A stretch of DNA of 10,926 bases from Nitriliruptoraceae bacterium (GTDB lineage: Bacteria > Actinomycetota > Nitriliruptoria > Nitriliruptorales > Nitriliruptoraceae): positions 1-10,926 of the forward strand of contig SKTN01000244.1 of assembly GCA_007117945.1 (NCBI GenBank), read 5' to 3'. Below the pieces are notes generated by a model. It worked only from the letters and a program-made list of their open reading frames with translations. It was not told where the DNA came from and searched no databases. The first letter of the stretch is position 1. The number at the start of each line of letters is the position of its first letter. Below, one piece after another: positions 1 to 6,201 of this stretch. Both the position numbers and the translations under genes were made by a program.

Positions 1-59
1 CGACCACCAACCGGGGCGGAGGTGCCAGTGCTCCGTCGCACCAGGCGCTGCCCGACCTG

Positions 60-713
60 TCAGGACCGCGCAGGCTCGGTGTCGCCGCAGGACGGGGTGG
101 CCCGCGGTAGCCACACGTCCTCGAACCACGGGATCTCCTCGGGCGCGGGCCCGGGTGCGGGGAAGCGCGCAGGCGCCTCGTCGGTGAGGTCGTAGGTCAT
201 GACGTAGCCGACCCCGCTGGGGAACCGCAGGTCGAGGTCGGGGCGGCGGTCGAAGCCGAGCACCTCGTAGAGACGGTGGGCCCGGTGCATCCAGGACATG
301 GTCACGATGACGATCCGGTGCCGGTCGTGGGCCCTGGCGGCGGCGATGCAGGCCTCGACCAGCGCACGCCCGACACCGTGGCCCTCCACGGCGGGGTCGA
401 CGGCCAGCACCCGGAACCCCGCGTCGCCCTCGGGCTCGGGACGGCTCTCCCACTCGCGATCGCCGGGAAGCACGAAGGTGACGGTGCCCACCACCTCGCC
501 GTCGAGTTCGGCCACCAGCAGCTGCGTACAGCCGTCGACACGCTGCAGCGGATCGCCGAGCGCCTCGCGGTAGGGGCCCTCGATACGCCCGTACGCGTCG
601 TAGCCGGCCAGGGTGAGGGCGCCGACGCGCGCGGCGTCCTCGGGGCGCAGCTCGCGGATCTGCACCGCGCCGGCGCGGGTGTCGGCAGGCTGGTGCGTGG
701 TTCGGGTCGACAT
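60..713 (-). CDS. GNAT-family N-acetyltransferase
   Basis: Predicted acetyl-CoA-dependent N-acetyltransferase of 217 residues, probably cytoplasmic, acceptor unknown. The GNAT fold is recognisable: an N-terminal strand and helix (IRELRPEDAARVGAL, about residues 19-33), a central strand pair (LLVAELDGEVVGTVTFVL, 65-82), then motif A (RVLAVDPAVEGHGVGRALVEA, 101-121), which binds the acetyl-CoA pyrophosphate. The usual Q/R-x-x-G-x-G/A is here E110-G-H-G-V-G, so the first position is acidic. Motif B follows (HRLYEVLGFDRRPD), with the common Y-x-x-x-G-F pattern. About 30 Pro-rich residues follow the domain. The ATG at 711-713 is chosen because a TACCCT -10-like box lies exactly 7 nt upstream and no ribosome binding site is present, which suggests a leaderless mRNA. 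An open frame continues upstream to 1304 but runs antiparallel-free through the dehydrogenase gene in another frame and has no family support. The gene sits 41 bp downstream of the dehydrogenase stop on the same strand, so read-through transcription is also possible. Confidence 0.88.
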   Translation of the reverse strand: MSTRTTHQPADTRAGAVQIRELRPEDAARVGALTLAGYDAYGRIEGPYREALGDPLQRVDGCTQLLVAELDGEVVGTVTFVLPGDREWESRPEPEGDAGFRVLAVDPAVEGHGVGRALVEACIAAARAHDRHRIVIVTMSWMHRAHRLYEVLGFDRRPDLDLRFPSGVGYVMTYDLTDEAPARFPAPGPAPEEIPWFEDVWLPRATPSCGDTEPARS

Positions 714-726
714 GGCGCGCAGGGTA
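711..726 (-). promoter_or_regulatory. Leaderless -10 promoter element of the GNAT gene
   Basis: Read on the minus strand, TACCCT (726 to 721) is followed by 7 nt and then the ATG at 713. Actinobacterial -10 boxes follow TAnnnT, and this spacing places transcription start at or next to the A of ATG. No Shine-Dalgarno-like sequence lies between. I see no convincing -35. The same arrangement recurs at 8849-8864. Confidence 0.5.
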
Positions 727-754
727 GGACCCCGGCCGGCGGTGCGGCGCCGGC

Positions 755-3166
755 TCACAGCAGTTTGGCGATGAGCTGGCGCATGATCTCGTCGGTGCCA
801 CCGCCGATCGGTCCCAGCCGCGCGTCCCGCCAGGCACGCTGGATCGGGTACTCCATCATGTAGCCCGCACCGCCGTGGATCTGGACCCCCTCGTCGGCGA
901 CCTCGAAGGCCAGACGTTGGCTGAGCAGCTTCGCCATCGCCGCCGTCCGCACGATCTGCGTGGGGTCCACGTCCTGGCCGGCCTCCTGGGCCGCCAGCAG
1001 GCGGAGCCCCTGGTAGGCGAGGGCACGGGCAGCCTCCAGGCGGGTCGCCAGATCGGCGAAGCGGTGCCGCCAGACCTGGAAGGAGCCCACGGGTCGGCCG
1101 AAGGCCTCGCGTTCGCGGCCGTAGGCCATGGCCACCTCCAGGGTGCGCTCGGCCGCCGCGACGGCACCGAGCGCCAGCACCAGGCGTTCCCAGGCGAAGG
1201 CCGCGGTGATGTGACCGAACCCGCTGCCGATGGCGCCGAGGCGTCGGTCGTCCCCCACCCGCACGTCCGCGAAGCTCAGCTCCCCGGTGTGGGAGGTGCG
1301 CCACCCGAGCATCTCGAGGCGGCGGCGCGACAGGCCCGGTGCGTCGCCGTCCACGACGAACAGGGTGAGCTGTGCGTGGGGATCGTCCCCCGGCGCGCCG
1401 TCCCCGGGGCTGACCCTGGTGGCGACGACGAGGTGATCGGCCCAGGGACCGTTGGTGATGAACACCTTCGCGCCGTCGATGCGCCAGCCGTCGCCCTCGC
1501 GGCGTGCCCGGGTGGTGATGCCGGCGACGTCGCTGCCCGCCCCCGGCTCGGTGATGGCCAGCGCGCCGATGCGCTCGCCGCTGAGCAGGCCGGGCAGGAA
1601 CCGGTGGCGCTGGGCGTCGTCACCCGCGGACTGGATGTAGGTGCCGGCCAGGTCGGTGGTGGCGCCGAGATCGGCGGCGACGCCGCCGGAGAGCGCACGG
1701 GAGAGCTCCTCCACCCACACCGCCTGGGCGCGTACGTCCGGGCCCGAGCCCCCCACGTCGGCAGGGAACCGCAGGCCGAGGAAGCCGGCGGCGCCGACGG
1801 TGCGGAACAGCTCGCGGGGGAAGGTGCCCGTGCGCTCCCAGGACTCGACGTGGGGCAGGATGTGGTCGGCGACGAAGGCGCGGGCACTGGCACGCAGCGC
1901 GTCGTGCTCGGGGGTGAACAGGGGGAGAGCGGGTGGGGGCGCGTCAGCCGCCGCGGCCGTCCCACCGCGCTCCGCCGCAGCCGCGCCCCCGCCCGCACCC
2001 GCACCGCCCGTTCGCGCGTTGAGGTGCGTGGCGATGATCTCGCGCTGCACCTCGTCGGCGCCGCCGCCGATGCGGTTGAGGCGGCTGTCGCGCCACGCCC
2101 GTGCGATGCCGAAGGACTCCGCGTAGCCGTACCCGCCGTGCAGTTGCAGCACCTCGTCGGCGACCTCGAAGCTCAGGCGGGCAGCGGCCAGCTTGCACAT
2201 GGCGACGCGCTCGGTGGGGTAGCTCCCGCGGTTCCACGCGTCGCAGGTGTCGTAGACCAGCGCCCGCACCGCCGCGATCCGGGTGGCCATGTCCGCGAGC
2301 TTGTGCTGGATGACCTGGAACCCGGCGAGGGGACGACCGAAGGCCGCACGCTCGCGGGTGTAGGCCAGCCCCCGCTCGTAGAGCACCTGTGCGGAGGCCA
2401 CGGACCCGATCGCCGCGATCAGCCGCTCGCCCTGGAGCTGCCACATGATCTGGCTGAACCCGCGGTGCAACTCACCGAGCAGCGCGTCACCGCCGACCCG
2501 GACACCGTCGAGGTGGAGCAGTGCGGTGTCGGAGGCACGCATCCCGACCTTGTCGAGCTGCGAGGCGACCTCGAAGCCGGGCAGGTCGGTGTCGACGAGG
2601 AACAGCGACAGCCCGCCCCAGGGGTCGTCGGAGGTGGCGTCGGCGGTACGCACCACCATGGTCACGAAGTCGGCGCGCACGCCGTTGGTGATGTAGGTCT
2701 TGGCACCGTCGATCACCCAACCCTCGCCGTCACGCCGCGCCCGCGTGCGCACGGCGCGGACGTCGGACCCGGCATCGGGCTCGCTGATGCCGATGGCGGC
2801 GACCTTCTCGCCACGGAGTGCCGGAGCGAGGTAGTCGCGTCGCTGCTGGTCGTTGCCGAAGACCAGGATCGGCGGGGTCGCCATGTCGGTCTGGACGCTG
2901 ATGGCCATCGCCAGGGAACCGGACCCGGCGCGGGCGAGCTCCTCGGCCAGCACCACCGTTGACCAGTAGTCGCCACCCTGGCCCCCGTGTTCCACCGGCA
3001 CGCTGAGCCCGAGGAGCCCCTGCGCCCCGAAGCGCCGGAACACGTCGTCATCGAGCCACCCCGCCTCCTCCCAGCGGTCCACGTGGGGAGCGATCTGCTC
3101 GGTGATGAACCGCCGGATCGACGTGCGGAGCTGGTGGTGCTCCTCGGTGAAGGGCTCGGTGCGCAC
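755..3166 (-). CDS. Tandem (fused) acyl-CoA dehydrogenase, two ACAD domains
   Basis: FAD-dependent acyl-CoA dehydrogenase of 803 residues, twice the normal ~380-400. It would catalyse alpha,beta-desaturation of acyl-CoA thioesters, the first step of beta-oxidation, passing electrons to ETF. Domain 1 spans about residues 1-385 and domain 2 about 415-803, joined by a Gly/Ala-rich linker (about 386-412). Each half has the full signature set: SEPDAGSD (128-135) and TEPGAGSD (539-546); the FAD-contacting RERxxFGRP (271-279 and 684-692); and LHGGYGY (342-348) and IHGGAGY (763-769). The MCAD-type catalytic Glu (as in YEGT) is Gly in both halves (368, 789). Both keep a Glu at the isovaleryl-CoA/long-chain dehydrogenase position (E247 in LQGERL, E660 in FAWERL), so both sites look competent. 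The GTG at 3166 is chosen because GGGAGGAG lies 5 nt upstream; the open frame extends to 3310 without a domain match. Known double-ACAD proteins include mycobacterial FadE34, acting on steroid side chains. Substrate here is inferred only as branched or bulky. Confidence 0.93.
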   Translation of the reverse strand: MRTEPFTEEHHQLRTSIRRFITEQIAPHVDRWEEAGWLDDDVFRRFGAQGLLGLSVPVEHGGQGGDYWSTVVLAEELARAGSGSLAMAISVQTDMATPPILVFGNDQQRRDYLAPALRGEKVAAIGISEPDAGSDVRAVRTRARRDGEGWVIDGAKTYITNGVRADFVTMVVRTADATSDDPWGGLSLFLVDTDLPGFEVASQLDKVGMRASDTALLHLDGVRVGGDALLGELHRGFSQIMWQLQGERLIAAIGSVASAQVLYERGLAYTRERAAFGRPLAGFQVIQHKLADMATRIAAVRALVYDTCDAWNRGSYPTERVAMCKLAAARLSFEVADEVLQLHGGYGYAESFGIARAWRDSRLNRIGGGADEVQREIIATHLNARTGGAGAGGGAAAAERGGTAAAADAPPPALPLFTPEHDALRASARAFVADHILPHVESWERTGTFPRELFRTVGAAGFLGLRFPADVGGSGPDVRAQAVWVEELSRALSGGVAADLGATTDLAGTYIQSAGDDAQRHRFLPGLLSGERIGALAITEPGAGSDVAGITTRARREGDGWRIDGAKVFITNGPWADHLVVATRVSPGDGAPGDDPHAQLTLFVVDGDAPGLSRRRLEMLGWRTSHTGELSFADVRVGDDRRLGAIGSGFGHITAAFAWERLVLALGAVAAAERTLEVAMAYGREREAFGRPVGSFQVWRHRFADLATRLEAARALAYQGLRLLAAQEAGQDVDPTQIVRTAAMAKLLSQRLAFEVADEGVQIHGGAGYMMEYPIQRAWRDARLGPIGGGTDEIMRQLIAKLL

Positions 3167-3213
3167 GGTGACTCCTCCCGCGATGGCACGCCGGCAGGGT
3201 CCGCGGCGCCGAT

Positions 3214-3238
3214 GGAACGATACCGACGTTTCCGTTCC
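3214..3238 (-). promoter_or_regulatory. Candidate operator and -10 box of the acyl-CoA dehydrogenase gene
   Basis: A 25-bp pseudo-palindrome begins with GGAACG and ends with CGTTCC. Nine of its 12 base pairs are symmetric about position 3226. Read on the minus strand, a TATCGT -10-like box (3222 to 3217) overlaps the promoter-proximal half-site. Transcription would start near 3210, leaving a leader of about 45 nt before the GTG at 3166. Overlap of an inverted repeat with the -10 box is the usual layout for a TetR-type repressor of acyl-CoA catabolism. No regulator gene is visible in this window, so the identity of the binder is inference. Confidence 0.35.
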
Positions 3239-3284
3239 GGCCACTGCGCGCGGCCACCACGGCCCATCGCCCGCTGGCAGGCGC

Positions 3285-3320
3285 CGCTCATGAGCGTGAT
3301 CGGCGGTCACGACCTACCTT
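3285..3320 (+). promoter_or_regulatory. Palindromes and candidate -10 box upstream of the exchanger gene
   Basis: A perfect 12-bp palindrome, CGCTCATGAGCG (3285-3296), partly overlaps a second inverted repeat with arms CGTGA (3295-3299) and TCACG (3307-3311). Four bases downstream lies TACCTT (3315-3320), a TAnnnT-type -10 candidate on the plus strand, giving a leader of about 110 nt to the ATG at 3441. No clear -35 is visible. The palindromes could bind a regulator of the exchanger. The remainder of the 3167-3440 spacer shows nothing else that I can support. Confidence 0.3.
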
Positions 3321-3440
3321 CTCCAACGGCCGCGGGCGGCTGGTCCAGCGCGCTGAGCCCGTGACCCGTCCCGCCGGCTGTGGCGGTGCGATCCTGCTCT
3401 CGACCCCTGCTCGAGGGTGTCCGCCGAGGAGCCACGGCCG

Positions 3441-5009
3441 ATGGATGTGCTGGCCTCCAACCCCGTGCTGCTCCTGGCCACGCTGTTGGCGGTGGGGTCG
3501 GCCATCGGCGCCGTCAACCTCCGCGGCGTCGCGCTCGGCCCCGCGGCTGTGCTGTTCACGGCGCTGGCCGGCAGCGCCGTCGATCCTCGGCTGGAACTCC
3601 CGGAGGTGGTCGGGCTGCTCGGGCTCGCGCTCTTCGCCTACTGCGTGGGGGTGACCGCCGGGCCGAGCATCGTGGTGACCCTGCGGAGCAGTCGGGGTGC
3701 GTTGGCCATGCTGGTGGTGGCGCTGCTGCTCGCTGGTCTCCTGGTGCAGGTGGTCGGCAGCTGGCTCGGTCTGTCGTCGGGCCTGATCGCGGGGACCTAC
3801 GCCGGCGCCCTGACCAACACCCCCGCGCTCGCCGCCGCCACGGAGGGGTTGGGTGGCTCGGCGGAGCCCACGGTCGCCTACTCGCTGACCTACGTCGGTG
3901 GCGTGCTGGGGATGCTGGGGGTCACGGCGCTGGCGCTGACCTGGGGGCAGCGCCGACCGATGGCCGAGGACCGGTCCGTGCCTGAGGAGCTCACCTCCAT
4001 CACCGTCCGGGTGACCCGGCGGGACCTGCCCACGATCGCCGAACTGGAGACCATGAAGGGCCAGGCCGTGCGCTTCAGCCGCGTGCGCACCGCGGACGGG
4101 TTGACGGTCGCCGGGCCCGATGTCGTGCTCGACCCCGGTGACCTCGCCGTGATCGTCGGCCCGGCATCGGCTGCAGCGGGGTTCGCGGACTGGCTGGGCG
4201 AGCACGCCGATGAGCATCTGCCCGACGATCGGCGCGAGATGGACATGCGCCGTATGACCCTGGCCGATCCCCACCTCTCCGGGCGCACGGTCGCGGAGTT
4301 GGACCTCGGGACCCGCTTCGGTGCGGTCATCACCCGGGTACGGCGGGGCGACGTGGACCTGCTGGCGACCCCCGATCTGGTCGTGCAGACCGGCGACCGG
4401 GTCCGCGTCATCGCTCGACGCGACCAGCTAGGGCGGGTCGCGGGGTTCCTGGGTGACTCCGAGCGTGGTGCGGGTGACATCAACCCCGTGGGGCTCGGCC
4501 TCGGCCTGGCCCTGGGTCTGGCTGCCGGCCAGGTGTCCCTCCCCACACCCGTTGGCCCCTTCCGGTTGGGGTCCGCGGCGGGTCCACTGCTGGCCGGGCT
4601 CGCACTCGGTCACCTCGGCCGCAGTGGGCCGGTGAGCTGGCGTCTGCCGTACGCGTCGTCGGCGGCGCTGCAGCAGGTCGGCCTGCTGATCTTCCTGGCC
4701 TACGCGGGCTCGCTCGCCGGTGGTGAGCTGCTCACGGCGCTGCGATCTCCGGCCGGGCTGGGGGTGATCCTCCTCGGGATCACGACGACCGTGCTGACCG
4801 GCATCGCAGTCGTCCTCAGCGCGCGCCGCCTCGGTCTGGGCGGTCCCCGTGTCGCCGGCATGGTGGCGGGAGCGCAGACCCAGCCGGCGGTGCTGGCCTT
4901 CGCGCGTGACCGCACCGCGGACGAGCGGGTCATGGTCGGCTACGCGGTGGCGATGCCCGTGGCCATGATCGTGAAGATCATCGTTGCGCAGGTCCTCGCC
5001 GCCCTGTGA
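3441..5009 (+). CDS. AspT/YidE-type membrane exchanger with two TrkA-C (RCK_C) domains
   Basis: Integral membrane transporter of 522 residues in the aspartate:alanine exchanger (AAE) family, near the usual 530-560. Order: hydrophobic half 1 (about 1-170) with the signature GTYAGALTNTPALAAA (118-133); two cytoplasmic TrkA-C domains (about 186-254 and 266-338), each with the strand pattern ending PGDLAVIVG or TGDRVRVIA; then hydrophobic half 2 (about 348-522) with the matching signature GMVAGAQTQPAVLAFA. The two signatures mark the internally duplicated transport core. Characterised relatives include AspT (aspartate/alanine exchange) and corynebacterial SucE (succinate export); most, like YidE and YbjL, have no known substrate, and none can be read off here. 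TrkA-C domains are thought to bind small ligands and gate the transporter. The ATG at 3441 is chosen because GAGGAG (3426-3431) lies 9 nt upstream; an in-frame GTG at 3417 has no ribosome binding site. It converges on the Lon-domain gene with 13 bp between stops. Confidence 0.92.
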   Translation: MDVLASNPVLLLATLLAVGSAIGAVNLRGVALGPAAVLFTALAGSAVDPRLELPEVVGLLGLALFAYCVGVTAGPSIVVTLRSSRGALAMLVVALLLAGLLVQVVGSWLGLSSGLIAGTYAGALTNTPALAAATEGLGGSAEPTVAYSLTYVGGVLGMLGVTALALTWGQRRPMAEDRSVPEELTSITVRVTRRDLPTIAELETMKGQAVRFSRVRTADGLTVAGPDVVLDPGDLAVIVGPASAAAGFADWLGEHADEHLPDDRREMDMRRMTLADPHLSGRTVAELDLGTRFGAVITRVRRGDVDLLATPDLVVQTGDRVRVIARRDQLGRVAGFLGDSERGAGDINPVGLGLGLALGLAAGQVSLPTPVGPFRLGSAAGPLLAGLALGHLGRSGPVSWRLPYASSAALQQVGLLIFLAYAGSLAGGELLTALRSPAGLGVILLGITTTVLTGIAVVLSARRLGLGGPRVAGMVAGAQTQPAVLAFARDRTADERVMVGYAVAMPVAMIVKIIVAQVLAAL

Positions 5010-5022
5010 CCGCGGCGGTCCG

Positions 5023-5643
5023 TCAGCTGTCCTGGGCCAGCTCGAGTCGCAGCGCCTCCTCGGCGTCGGACAGGAGCGCATCCACCAAGCGGAGCCGCTC
5101 CGTGCAGGTGTCGACGATGAGGACGCGCTGGGCGTCGAATGCGGTCAGTGGGCTCAGAACCGCGGCCTGCCAGCAGGCGACGGCCGCATCCTCTGCGACC
5201 TCGAAGGTCGCGGGGACGTTGTCCTGCCCGAGCTCCGCCTGGAGCGCCAGCACGCGACGCAGCCGGGGCTCGAGCGACGAGAACCCCTCCCGGGCATCGC
5301 TGTCGCCGTGGGCCTCAGGCAGCTCCTCGACCTCGGCCCGGGGATAGGGGTCGTCGGGCAGCCAGCGCTCCACCCGGATGCGCTGCGTACCGACGGCGAT
5401 GACCATCCAGCGCTCGTCGTCGAGCTGCTCGGCGCGGACGATGCGGGCGATGGTGCCCACGTCGGTGCGCACGTCACCACCGCCGACCTCGTGCCCCCGG
5501 GAGATCAGCACGACGCCGAACTCACGGTCCCCCGCGAGGACGTCCTCGAGCATCGACCGGTAGCGGGGCTCGAACACGTGCAGGGGCAGCACCATGTGGG
5601 GGAAGAGCACGGTTCCCAGGGGGAACATGGGCAGCTCACGCAC
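5023..5643 (-). CDS. Stand-alone Lon substrate-binding (N-terminal) domain protein
   Basis: Protein of 206 residues consisting of the LON substrate-binding domain (PUA-like fold) only. The hallmark N-terminus is ELPMFPLGTVLFPHMVLPLHV (residues 3-23 region), followed at once by FEPRYR (24-29), then the glycine-containing strand GDREFGVVLISRGHE and a helical second half. There is no AAA+ ATPase module and no Ser-Lys protease dyad, so it cannot itself be a Lon protease. Such short proteins are common in actinobacteria and are usually annotated only by domain; substrate delivery or adaptor roles are suggested but not established. The GTG at 5643 is chosen because GGAG lies 6 nt upstream and the domain begins directly after it. 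The open frame reaches 5847, but that extra stretch is Pro/Arg-rich low-complexity sequence overlapping the start of the divergent carbinolamine dehydratase gene. Confidence 0.9.
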   Translation of the reverse strand: MRELPMFPLGTVLFPHMVLPLHVFEPRYRSMLEDVLAGDREFGVVLISRGHEVGGGDVRTDVGTIARIVRAEQLDDERWMVIAVGTQRIRVERWLPDDPYPRAEVEELPEAHGDSDAREGFSSLEPRLRRVLALQAELGQDNVPATFEVAEDAAVACWQAAVLSPLTAFDAQRVLIVDTCTERLRLVDALLSDAEEALRLELAQDS

Positions 5644-5780
5644 GGCAGGCTCCGGGGAGGGAGGAGGGGGTCGACCGACGAGGCGGCACCACAACCTCGG
5701 TGCTGCCCACCGCCCGTCGCGACGTTCGCTCGGGTGCTCCGGGTTCGCGTCCGTCGGACCCCTGGGTCGGTCGGGATCGG

Positions 5781-5809
5781 TGGTGTGTTCACCAGGTTGC
5801 CCGTACCGT
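5781..5809 (+). promoter_or_regulatory. Candidate promoter of the carbinolamine dehydratase gene
   Basis: TACCGT (5804-5809) fits the TAnnnT -10 pattern and would start transcription near 5817, about 24 nt before the ATG at 5841 and just ahead of its ribosome binding site. Upstream, the inverted repeat TGGTG (5781-5785) and CACCA (5790-5794) lies where the -35 region would be. The -35 match itself is poor. Nothing else stands out in the 5644-5840 spacer. Confidence 0.3.
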
Positions 5810-5840
5810 GCGGGCGACGCGACCCGCTCAGGAGGCGACG

Positions 5841-6119
5841 ATGGCACTGCTGGACACCGACACGATCACCCAGGCCCTCGAGGAGCTGCCGGGATGGCAG
5901 CTGGAGGGCGACGCGATCCGACGCGAGTTCACCTTCGACGGCTTCTTGGAGGCGGTCGCCTTCATCACCCGGCTGGCCCCCCTCGCCGAGGACGCCAACC
6001 ACCACCCGGAGATCACCAACGTCTACGCCACCGTGACCATCGTCCTGACCACCCACGACGAGGGCGGGGTCACCGACAAGGACCTCGACCTGGCCCGCGC
6101 GATCGACGCGGCCGCCTGA
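5841..6119 (+). CDS. phhB: 4a-hydroxytetrahydrobiopterin (pterin-4a-carbinolamine) dehydratase
   Basis: Small enzyme of 92 residues that dehydrates 4a-hydroxytetrahydropterin to quinonoid dihydropterin, recycling the cofactor of aromatic amino acid hydroxylases. The length is typical. The family signature is intact: EDANHHPEITNVYATV (50-65), then VLTTHDEGGVTDKDLDLA (68-85). H54, H55 and H72 match the three histidines of the mammalian active site (His61, His62, His79), and the N-terminal LPGWQLEGDAIRREFTF is also characteristic. The start is firm: AGGAGG (5830-5835) lies 5 nt before the ATG. The same frame is open back to 5700 with no family match. No phenylalanine hydroxylase gene is visible nearby, so the partner is unknown. 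Some bacterial relatives have been linked to molybdopterin metabolism or other pterin roles instead. The SDR gene follows 82 bp downstream and could be co-transcribed. Confidence 0.95.
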   Translation: MALLDTDTITQALEELPGWQLEGDAIRREFTFDGFLEAVAFITRLAPLAEDANHHPEITNVYATVTIVLTTHDEGGVTDKDLDLARAIDAAA

Positions 6120-6130
6120 CCAACACCGAG

Positions 6131-6143
6131 GGGGCACGGCCCC
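6131..6143. terminator. Short GC hairpin after the carbinolamine dehydratase gene
   Basis: GGGGC, a 3-nt loop ACG, and GCCCC form a perfect 5-bp stem 11 bp after the stop codon. There is no T-tract, as is common for high-GC actinobacterial terminators. It may weaken read-through into the SDR gene, but the stem is short. Confidence 0.25.
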
Positions 6144-6157
6144 ACCGCAGGCCGAAC

Positions 6158-6163
6158 TAGCGT
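6158..6163 (+). promoter_or_regulatory. Candidate -10 box upstream of the SDR gene
   Basis: TAGCGT fits TAnnnT and would start transcription around 6170, giving a leader of about 30 nt that contains the GGAGG ribosome binding site. No convincing -35 is seen. If real, the SDR gene does not depend on the dehydratase promoter. Confidence 0.28.
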
Positions 6164-6201
6164 CCGGCTCGGGAGCACACCCTGAGGAGCTGGAGGCGAC
6201 G

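Noticed and set aside
1..59. Possible end of a neighbouring gene before the GNAT stop
   Set aside because: Several frames are open over this short stretch and none shows a motif or a stop position that would identify a gene.
875..2962. Long open plus-strand frame (695 codons) opposite the tandem acyl-CoA dehydrogenase
   Set aside because: It mirrors a strongly supported gene. Its translation is rich in Gly, Ala, Arg, His and Pro with no recognisable domain, as expected for an antisense frame in very GC-rich coding DNA.
3167..3310. N-terminal extension of the acyl-CoA dehydrogenase to an ATG at 3310
   Set aside because: The extra 48 residues are Arg/Gly-rich, match no ACAD sequence and would cover the operator-like palindrome. 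The GTG at 3166 has a near-ideal ribosome binding site directly upstream of the conserved N-terminus.
3288..4274. Minus-strand open frame (328 codons) opposite the exchanger gene
   Set aside because: Low-complexity, His/Gln/Arg-rich translation with no family match, lying antisense to conserved membrane segments.
5008..5020. Inverted repeat GACCGC/GCGGTC at the exchanger stop, considered as a terminator
   Set aside because: Only 1 nt separates the arms, so a real hairpin would keep about four base pairs. It is also short and overlaps the stop codon, so too weak to call.
5831..6200. Identical GGAGGCGACG before the dehydratase and first SDR starts, considered as a shared regulatory element
   Set aside because: It is simply a good ribosome binding site plus a 5-nt spacer. 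A similar GGAGGCGAC at 6991 precedes no start codon, so no special role can be argued.
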